A stretch of DNA of 5,219 bases. Origin: an uncultured Collinsella sp. (GTDB taxonomy: Bacteria; Actinomycetota; Coriobacteriia; Coriobacteriales; Coriobacteriaceae). Made by a program: the position numbers and the translations under genes. The DNA lies in assembly GCA_900555355.1 (NCBI GenBank), contig USKV01000120.1, positions 1 through 5,219 of the forward strand, read 5' to 3'. Below, piece after piece: positions 1 to 5,219 of the stretch. Below the pieces are notes generated by a model that saw only the letters and a program-made list of their open reading frames with translations, did not search any database and was not told the DNA's origin. Numbering within the stretch: position 1 is the first letter of the stretch; every line of letters starts with the position of its first letter.

Positions 1-661
1 GGCTCAGCACGCCGTTGCCCACAAACATCCAAAACGTGATGACGTTGATGTCCATCTTGCGGCCATACTTGGCGGTCACCGCCATCTGGATGGCAAAGAA
101 GACCGCACCGCCCAGTGTGATGACATCGCCGACATTGAACTCGACGCTATCGAGCGCCACCAGACCAATGCCCGCCAGGCACAGCAACGCGGCGCCCAAG
201 TTGTAACGGGTAAGCTTTTCGCCGCTTAGGACGTAGCTCGCAAACGGCACGAGGATGCAATAGGTACCCGTCAAAAATGCACTCTTGCCCGCCGTGGTCT
301 GTGCCAGGCCAATCGTCTGCAAACCGTACGCGCCCCACATAAGTGCGCCCATACCAAGTCCGACGATAAGGTTGCGGGCATTAAAGTGCGCGATGATGCG
401 TTTGTGGAAGATGGCGAACATAACCAGCGAAGCCGGAAGAAAACGAATATAGAGCAGTTCGAACACCGGAATGGTGTCGAGCGCATCTTTCATGGTGGTA
501 AAGGAATAGCCCCAGATGACCGCCACCGATAGCAGCAAGACCTTCCAGAAGAACGGGGAACGCGCGCCGGCGCCGCGGGAGGTGCCGCCGGCGCCCAGGT
601 CCTCCCGTGCGACAGGGCTATCGGGCATGTTTTCGATTTCGTTGGCAGCGTATTGGGCCAT
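1..661 (-). CDS. DMT-superfamily (EamA-type) transporter, N-terminal part; 3' end outside window
   Basis: The first 220 codons of a membrane transporter gene; the frame is still open at the left edge. The start ATG (661-659) follows GAGGA at 6 nt spacing. After a polar, Ala/Gly/Arg-rich N-terminus of about 36 residues, hydrophobic segments lie near residues 38-56, 66-86, 97-120, 126-146, 152-170, 176-197 and from 206 to the edge. The stretch GEKLTRYNLGAALLCLAGIG (residues 147-166) matches the end of the first EamA repeat: a short basic loop, then a Gly/Ala/Leu-rich helix. The motif AVIWGYSFTTMKDAL (47-61) is the typical first helix of this family. EamA proteins are usually about 300 residues with ten helices in two repeats, so about a quarter to a third is missing. 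Family members export metabolites, amino acids or drugs; the substrate cannot be read from sequence. It is separated from the upstream operon by a terminator, so it is probably its own transcription unit. Confidence 0.9.
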   Translation of the reverse strand, partial: MAQYAANEIENMPDSPVAREDLGAGGTSRGAGARSPFFWKVLLLSVAVIWGYSFTTMKDALDTIPVFELLYIRFLPASLVMFAIFHKRIIAHFNARNLIVGLGMGALMWGAYGLQTIGLAQTTAGKSAFLTGTYCILVPFASYVLSGEKLTRYNLGAALLCLAGIGLVALDSVEFNVGDVITLGGAVFFAIQMAVTAKYGRKMDINVITFWMFVGNGVLS

Positions 662-667
662 GGAACA

Positions 668-672
668 TCCTC
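668..672 (-). promoter_or_regulatory. Ribosome binding site of the DMT transporter gene
   Basis: The minus strand reads GAGGA, then 6 nt (TGTTCC), then ATG at 661. An overlapping ATG at 668-666 lies in another frame and has no Shine-Dalgarno sequence at a suitable distance, so 661 is the preferred start. Confidence 0.65.
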
Positions 673-701
673 ACACTCAATCTGGGCGTGGTGTCCGCAC
701 G

Positions 702-730
702 CGTATGGCTGCGTGCCGCCTCATGGTCAA
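702..730 (-). promoter_or_regulatory. Possible promoter of the DMT transporter gene (weak -10)
   Basis: On the minus strand TTGACC (730-725) is a good -35 match. It is followed at exactly 17 nt by CATACG (707-702), which matches TATAAT at only three positions. The -35 lies directly after the T-tract of the upstream operon's terminator, a usual place for the next gene's promoter. The -10 is poor, so this is a tentative call. Confidence 0.25.
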
Positions 731-766
731 ATAAAAACAGGGCGCACCGGACCCCCGGCACGCCCC
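731..766 (-). terminator. Rho-independent terminator of the YhgE/Pip operon
   Basis: The arms 755-765 and 740-750 form an 11-bp GC-rich stem with a 4-nt loop (751-754). On the minus-strand RNA the two non-Watson-Crick positions are U-G and G-U wobbles, so the stem is continuous. It is followed by UG and a run of five U, then AUUU. On the plus strand the same positions become C-A mismatches and no U-tract follows, so the signal works only for minus-strand transcripts. It lies about 100 nt past the stop codon at 863 and closes the two-gene operon before the transporter gene. Confidence 0.88.
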
Positions 767-862
767 GCTACTGTAGCAACAACCAGCGTTGCATCGCAAT
801 CCAGCATAATAAAGTGTCAAACTGGAAGACCTCGATGTTCCGACGGCGTTTACGTGGCTGAA
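767..862 (-). other. 3' untranslated trailer of the YhgE/Pip operon
   Basis: The stretch between the second gene's stop codon and the terminator has no credible coding frame. It contains weak inverted repeats: arms 776-780 and 788-792 (5 bp, loop 7), and 800-804 and 822-826 (5 bp, loop 17). A TTGACA on the minus strand (820-815) has no acceptable -10 at 16-18 nt. Its role beyond an mRNA trailer is unknown. Confidence 0.45.
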
Positions 863-3052
863 CTAGATCAACTTAGTTGATTCCAGTTTTTCGATGATCC
901 AGTCGTTGGCTTTGATGACCGGGCGGCGGAAGACGACGCCCAGGGCCAGCGACGGAATCAGGTAGCTCGCCAAGATACCCAGCTCAATCCAGTACTCCAT
1001 ATGGTAGGCACCGGCCATGGCGGCGTGCATGGCGTTGATGCCGTGAGTAAACGGCAGGAACGGGTAGATCGCCTGGAACACGGGGCCGGTCATCTCGATG
1101 GGGAACGTACCGCCCGAACCGCCGACCTGCATGACCAGCAGCACGACGGCGAGGGCCTTGCCGATATCTCCAAACGATACCGTAAGCGTGTAGACGATAT
1201 TGGAGAACACGAGACTCGCGACCCAGCCCGCCAGCACAAACTGCAGCGGGTCGTCGCACTGGATGCCAAAGAACAGGATGTCGCCCGCGCACACGAGCGT
1301 TGCCTGCAGCAGGGCCAGACCGCCAAAGAACAGGTAACGGCCCAGGTAGATCTCGTGCAAGCGCACGGGGATCAGCTCATTGATGAGTTCGTCGTCAACC
1401 GAGACCTTCATCATGGCCGCCAGCACGATCGAGCCGACCCAGAGCGACAGAATCGTGTAGAACGGCGCCATGGCCGAACCGTAGTTGCGGATCGGATAGA
1501 CCGGCTTGCTGTCGAGTGCGACAGGGCCGGAAAGCGACACGGCGAGGCCCTCGGGGTCGCTGCCAATCATTGTCTTAATCATGGCCAGGTCACCCGAGAT
1601 CAGAGCGCTATCAAGCTCGTCCTTAAAGGCGCTGATCTTGTCCGACGCCTCGCCCAGCTGATCGGAAGCCTTGTTGACGAGCCTTGCAGCCTTGGAGAGA
1701 CCCTTCGCGAGCGAACCAGAGGCGTCGGTCAGACCGCTCACGGCGCTATCCAAGTCACCCGAGATACCGTTCAGGGAATCCAGAACGCCCGAAATGGTCT
1801 TCTTGAGCTCCTTGGCCTTAACCGAGAACGTAGAATCGTAATCGGACTTGGCACCCGAGATACCCGCTTTGGCATCGGCGATGGCCTGGTCGACCTCGGC
1901 GCGCGAGTTGTTGACCTCCGCCATGCTGTCCGAAAGGGACTTTGCGGTCGCCGTCAGGTCCTTCGCATTGTTGCGGTACTCCACGGCAATTCTGCCCAGC
2001 GACGTCGCAGCGGACTTAAGGCCGTCTTTGAGCTTGTCATCACTCACCTGGTCGGCAAGGTTGCGGAGCCGATCGGCCATCGCATCGATATCGTCAGCAC
2101 GCGTATTGAGCGCCGCTGCGGCTTCGTTGAGCTGAGGCACCGTAAGGTTAACATGCTGATTCGCGGCATCGAATGCCTTCGCAAGCTCGGCGGACACGTT
2201 GTCGAACGAGCCCGCGCTTCCGTCAATCGCGGCGTTGATGGCGTCGTTGGCGGCCTTCAGCGCTTCTTTGGAATCGCTCATGCCGCTCTTGGCATGCTCC
2301 ATCAACTGCTTGGTCGACTCATCGACCGTACCCGTCTGCTGGAGCATACCGCTCGCCGACGTCAACGAATCGGACGTAGAGCTCAAAATGCCCGCCAGCG
2401 ACGAAGCATTAGCCTGAACGTCTTGCAGGTCCCCAATCGAATCGCCGAGCGTCGAGGACAGATTGGCGATAAAGTTGCTGACCTGGTCGGTGCTCATGTA
2501 ATCGAGCAGGCTGGACACCGTCTTAAGACCGATGCTCGTAATGGTCTCGGTAAAAGATTCGTTAACCTGGTTCTGAACGGCGCTCGAACCCTTCTCGGTC
2601 ACGATCTGCGCGATGGCGTTGGCCTTCTGGTTCTCGTAGAACTCGATATCGGCGTGCTTCACCTCAGTCGAGAAAAGCGTCATCATATCGGCGCTAAACG
2701 TTTTAGGGATAACGACGGCAGCGTAGTACGCGCCCGACTTAACGCCCTCAATCGCCTTATCGCGGTCGTTGAGGACGACCCAGTCGAAGTTCTCGTTGCC
2801 GCGCAGGGTGGCGGTTACGTTTTCGCCCACATTGACCTCGACGGGAATCAGATCGCTCTCGTAGCCCTCGTCGGTGTTGACCACTGCAATCTTAAGGTTG
2901 CCGGTATTGCCGTAGGGATCCCAGCTTCCGGCGATGTTAAACCACGCGTACAGGCATGGCACGATGATCAGGCCCATCACGACGACCATACCGATCACGG
3001 AGCGAGACACGTTTTGGACATCGCGCTTAAACAGGTGCAGGATGTTTTTCAT
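863..3052 (-). CDS. YhgE/Pip-family membrane protein, complete, 729 aa (second gene of the pair)
   Basis: Start ATG abuts the upstream TAA; stop is TAG at 865-863. The N-terminus has one membrane helix (about residues 18-39) running into LYAWFNIAGSWDPYGNTGNL (34-53), the hallmark of the YhgE/Pip N-terminal domain, followed by KIAVVNTDEGY (54-64). A conserved extracytoplasmic region extends to about residue 190. Residues about 190-485 are Ala/Ser/Asp-rich, probably long helices or coiled coil. The C-terminal ABC-2-type membrane domain has helices near 527-549, 570-596, 603-625, 630-648 and 687-708, with motif GGSGGTFPIE (644-653) in an outer loop. By the positive-inside rule the N- and C-termini are cytoplasmic and the domain of about 490 residues is outside. 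Length is within the usual range for the family. Relatives include Lactococcus Pip, needed for phage c2 infection, and more distantly the type VII secretion proteins EsaA/YueB. The physiological function is not settled; export or cell-envelope work is inferred. No ATPase gene is adjacent in this window. Confidence 0.93.
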   Translation of the reverse strand: MKNILHLFKRDVQNVSRSVIGMVVVMGLIIVPCLYAWFNIAGSWDPYGNTGNLKIAVVNTDEGYESDLIPVEVNVGENVTATLRGNENFDWVVLNDRDKAIEGVKSGAYYAAVVIPKTFSADMMTLFSTEVKHADIEFYENQKANAIAQIVTEKGSSAVQNQVNESFTETITSIGLKTVSSLLDYMSTDQVSNFIANLSSTLGDSIGDLQDVQANASSLAGILSSTSDSLTSASGMLQQTGTVDESTKQLMEHAKSGMSDSKEALKAANDAINAAIDGSAGSFDNVSAELAKAFDAANQHVNLTVPQLNEAAAALNTRADDIDAMADRLRNLADQVSDDKLKDGLKSAATSLGRIAVEYRNNAKDLTATAKSLSDSMAEVNNSRAEVDQAIADAKAGISGAKSDYDSTFSVKAKELKKTISGVLDSLNGISGDLDSAVSGLTDASGSLAKGLSKAARLVNKASDQLGEASDKISAFKDELDSALISGDLAMIKTMIGSDPEGLAVSLSGPVALDSKPVYPIRNYGSAMAPFYTILSLWVGSIVLAAMMKVSVDDELINELIPVRLHEIYLGRYLFFGGLALLQATLVCAGDILFFGIQCDDPLQFVLAGWVASLVFSNIVYTLTVSFGDIGKALAVVLLVMQVGGSGGTFPIEMTGPVFQAIYPFLPFTHGINAMHAAMAGAYHMEYWIELGILASYLIPSLALGVVFRRPVIKANDWIIEKLESTKLI
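867..881. repeat. 15-nt perfect palindrome at the 3' end of the second YhgE/Pip gene
   Basis: ATCAACT and AGTTGAT (7 bp each) flank a single central base within the codons for the last residues, STKLI. It is AT-rich with almost no loop and has no following U-tract, so it is not a terminator. It may be chance or a minor mRNA 3' structure. Confidence 0.35.
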
Positions 3053-5219
3053 TTATGCCTCACCTCCTTTAGAGTGCTTGCCAAGCGGGGTGGTGTCCCC
3101 GTCGTTTCCGCTTACGTTGTCAACGCCGTCGGCATCTTGAGCCTTACGATGCGCACCGATATGCGGCAGACGGCTCGTGGGCTGTTCGCTGTCCTTGGTG
3201 CCCCGCTCGCTGGCGTTGAGACCAAACATGCGACGGGCAGCAGGGATGGCAGCCGTGTGCTCGCGCATCTCGCGGCGCAGGTCCTCGTCCGAAAGCGCCG
3301 AGATACGCATCTGGGTATTGAGGCTCGCACGGATGTACTCGATGTTGATGAGCCAGCCGCAGATGGCGATAACCGAAATGATATAGATAACGAGCAGGAT
3401 GATCTTGCCGTTATTGTCGATATCGAGAACCGTCGACAGGACAAAAAGCAGGACCTGAACGCCCACCACGGCGGCAAAACCGCCCTTGATGTAGTACGGG
3501 TAGCGATGTTCAAAGGCGACCGCATGATCGAGCAGTTCGCGACGGTACGAATCGGAATCGAGCATGACACGCATGGCCGTGCGCAGCGAATAGCGCTGGC
3601 GCGGCAGGTCGTTGGACTCGCAAATCATCATACCGGTCGTGGAAAGCTGTTTATCAAAGAGCAGGTTAAGGTTGAGCAGCAGCGGACGCAGCTGCAGACC
3701 GATAAAGAGCGCCACGATCAGGAACACGCCCAGGATGCACAGGTTGAACAGGTAGTTGAACGAATACATGCCACCGACGGTCTCGCGCAGCAGGTTGATG
3801 CCATAGGTGAAGGGCAGCAGCGGATGCAGCCACTGGAAGAAGCCGGGCATCATCTCGATGGGATACATGCCCGACGAACCCGGAATCTGCACGATAACGA
3901 GAATGACACCGATAGCCTTGCCGATATGCTTAAACGTGGTGGACAGCGCATAGATGATGTTGACGTAGGTGAACGAGATAGCGATGCCGCCCAGCACGAA
4001 CAGCAGCGGGTTGATGCACTGCACGCCAATCACCAGATCGCCTACCGTAACGATGGTGGCCTGGAGCGCGCCCAGGATCACCAGGAGCATCCAACGGCCG
4101 AAGTAGCCCTGGCGCGCCGTAAAGCTGCCAATGCCCTCGCGATCGACCTCGAGCTTGTAGATGGCGATGAGTACGTAACCGCCCACCCAAAGCGCCAGAT
4201 TGGTGTAGAAGGGAGCGATGCCCGAGCCAAAGCTCTTGACCGGATAGATCGACTTGGACGTCAACTCAACCGGAGATGCCATGAAATCTGCCACGTCATT
4301 GACATCGACGCCCATCAGATCAGACAGCTCGCCCATGGACTCGGAGGTCTGCAGCGCCGCGATGTCGTTGGCAGCGGTCGCAAGTTTGTTCTGAACCTTG
4401 GCAAGTGAGGCATCGGTCTGGGACAGCGTGGTCTTGGCCTGGCCGAGCGTAGCGCTAAGCTGCGCCAACGTGCCGCGCGCATTTGCAAGTGTAGGTGTCA
4501 TACCCGAGACGATACCGGTCAGGTCGCCCGAAACGGCAGCAAAAGAGTCGAGCGCGCTCGAGGCCTTCGGCAGCGCGTTTTGGCCCAAGTCCGTCTGGGC
4601 TTGGCCAAGGTTGGTCGCACCGGTATGAATTGCGTTATTGATAGCGTCACTGGCACCCGAAACAGCCGCTGCGTCATTCGCCATGGCGCACGACTGCGCG
4701 GACAGACCGTCCTTGATGCTCTGAAGCTTTTCATTCTGCTCTCGAAGCAAATCGATGGTCGATACAATGCGCGCGTCAATTTCCTCGGAACCTGTCGACG
4801 TGTCATTGGCGAGAATCTCCAAGTGCCCGATAACGGCCTTATTGTGGTCGATCGTCGCTTGAAGAGACTCGAGCGAGTTGTCGATACGGGTGGTCGTAGA
4901 TGTAACCGCGCCCGTCAGCTTGCCGATGGCAGCGTTCGCAGAGGCCGACGTCTTGGTGAGCGCAAGGCTGCCTTCCGAGAGCGCCTTGGAGAGCGAGGTG
5001 ATGGAGTTGCCCGCCGTGGTGCGAGCTTCGCTCAGCAGGTCGTTGCCCTGGGAGATCGCCTGCGTCAGCGACGGTGCCTGGCCTTGCAAGCCGGCAAGTG
5101 CCGCATCAGCCGAGGCGATAGCGCCACTCGTCTTATCGATGGCGGCATTCATATCGCCAATCGAATCGCGCACCTCGCCCAAGGTGTCGGACGCCTCGGA
5201 CACCGAACTTGCCAGCGAG
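3053..5219 (-). CDS. YhgE/Pip-family membrane protein with C-terminal extension, N-terminus outside window (first gene of the pair)
   Basis: The frame is open to the right edge. The GTG at 5203 is an internal Val codon, since sense codons continue upstream and no N-terminal helix or YAW-type motif is present. Residue numbers count from that GTG. Residues 1-290 are Ser/Ala/Thr/Asp-rich helical or coiled-coil sequence, presumably extracytoplasmic. The ABC-2-type membrane domain follows, with helices near 329-349, 371-395, 400-422, 428-441 and 485-505. It matches the downstream protein closely at SIYPVKSFGSGIAPFYTNLA (318-337), LQATIVTVGDL (380-390), PGSSGMYPIE (441-450) and HPLLPFTYGIN (460-470). 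Unlike the downstream protein it continues: a basic, probably cytoplasmic stretch (506-571), two more helices (573-593 and 601-620), and a hydrophilic tail (621-716) ending KHSKGGEA. Membership of the family is secure from the membrane domain; the function of the extension is unrecognised. Its last codons carry the next gene's ribosome binding site. Confidence 0.9.
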   Translation of the reverse strand, partial: SLASSVSEASDTLGEVRDSIGDMNAAIDKTSGAIASADAALAGLQGQAPSLTQAISQGNDLLSEARTTAGNSITSLSKALSEGSLALTKTSASANAAIGKLTGAVTSTTTRIDNSLESLQATIDHNKAVIGHLEILANDTSTGSEEIDARIVSTIDLLREQNEKLQSIKDGLSAQSCAMANDAAAVSGASDAINNAIHTGATNLGQAQTDLGQNALPKASSALDSFAAVSGDLTGIVSGMTPTLANARGTLAQLSATLGQAKTTLSQTDASLAKVQNKLATAANDIAALQTSESMGELSDLMGVDVNDVADFMASPVELTSKSIYPVKSFGSGIAPFYTNLALWVGGYVLIAIYKLEVDREGIGSFTARQGYFGRWMLLVILGALQATIVTVGDLVIGVQCINPLLFVLGGIAISFTYVNIIYALSTTFKHIGKAIGVILVIVQIPGSSGMYPIEMMPGFFQWLHPLLPFTYGINLLRETVGGMYSFNYLFNLCILGVFLIVALFIGLQLRPLLLNLNLLFDKQLSTTGMMICESNDLPRQRYSLRTAMRVMLDSDSYRRELLDHAVAFEHRYPYYIKGGFAAVVGVQVLLFVLSTVLDIDNNGKIILLVIYIISVIAICGWLINIEYIRASLNTQMRISALSDEDLRREMREHTAAIPAARRMFGLNASERGTKDSEQPTSRLPHIGAHRKAQDADGVDNVSGNDGDTTPLGKHSKGGEA
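3058..3070 (-). promoter_or_regulatory. Strong ribosome binding site inside the first gene, with TAA-ATG junction
   Basis: The minus strand reads AAAGGAGGTGAGG. It contains a near-consensus GGAGG 10 nt before the ATG at 3052 and a second GAGG 5 nt before it. It lies in the codons for KGGEA of the upstream gene, whose TAA (3055-3053) touches the ATG. This fixes the start of the second gene and points to translational coupling of the two proteins. Confidence 0.9.

Noticed and set aside
805..810. CATAAT on the plus strand as a -10 element
   Set aside because: No -35-like hexamer at 16-18 nt upstream and no plus-strand gene downstream to serve.
792..820. TTGACA on the minus strand as a promoter for the transporter gene
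   Set aside because: No acceptable -10 at 16-18 nt, and the transcript would run into the terminator at 731-766.
15..880. Several 60-85 codon open frames on both strands over the transporter gene and the intergenic gap
   Set aside because: They overlap the DMT transporter frame or the terminator region, have no convincing ribosome binding sites, and encode low-quality Arg/Pro/Ser-rich sequences.
1001..4408. A 1135-codon open frame on the plus strand, antisense to both YhgE/Pip genes
   Set aside because: It is exactly codon-aligned with the minus-strand genes, which share one frame because they abut. It stays open because the sense genes avoid TTA, CTA and TCA over this span, as is common in GC-rich Actinomycetota. 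Its product is a His/Arg/Asp-rich sequence with no family resemblance, while the minus strand encodes recognised membrane proteins.
5201..5203. GTG at 5203 as the real start of the first YhgE/Pip gene
   Set aside because: The frame continues open to the window edge, no ribosome binding site is seen, and the family's N-terminal helix and signature motif would be missing. The true start must lie further upstream.

Overview
This window holds the start of one gene and a tandem pair of large membrane-protein genes, all on the minus strand. The DNA is GC-rich (roughly 60% by eye). Leu codons TTA/CTA and Ser codon TCA are nearly absent from the two large genes, and the protein sequences look like those of gut Actinomycetota of the class Coriobacteriia (Collinsella-like). 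The organism assignment is an inference from style and recall, not from a marker gene.

Layout, in the direction of transcription (right to left). From the right edge to 3053 is a YhgE/Pip-family membrane protein whose N-terminus lies outside the window. Its stop codon TAA is followed with zero gap by the ATG of a second, complete YhgE/Pip-family protein (3052 to 863, 729 aa), whose Shine-Dalgarno sequence is embedded in the last codons of the first. The pair is therefore one operon with translational coupling. About 100 nt past the second stop is a strong, minus-strand-specific rho-independent terminator (about 731-766). After a short gap, a separate minus-strand gene starts at 661 and runs off the left edge. 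It encodes a DMT-superfamily (EamA-type) transporter.

The two YhgE/Pip proteins share an aligned C-terminal ABC-2-type membrane domain. They differ in their extracytoplasmic, Ala/Ser-rich, predicted helical or coiled-coil regions. They also differ at the C-terminus: the upstream protein carries an extra region of about 210 residues with two further membrane segments and a charged tail. They probably act as an unequal pair at the cell surface. No ATPase, regulator, RNA gene, CRISPR array or mobile element is visible. The most unusual points are the coupled, in-frame paralogous pair and the C-terminal extension of its first member. I see no strong evidence for a wholly new system.
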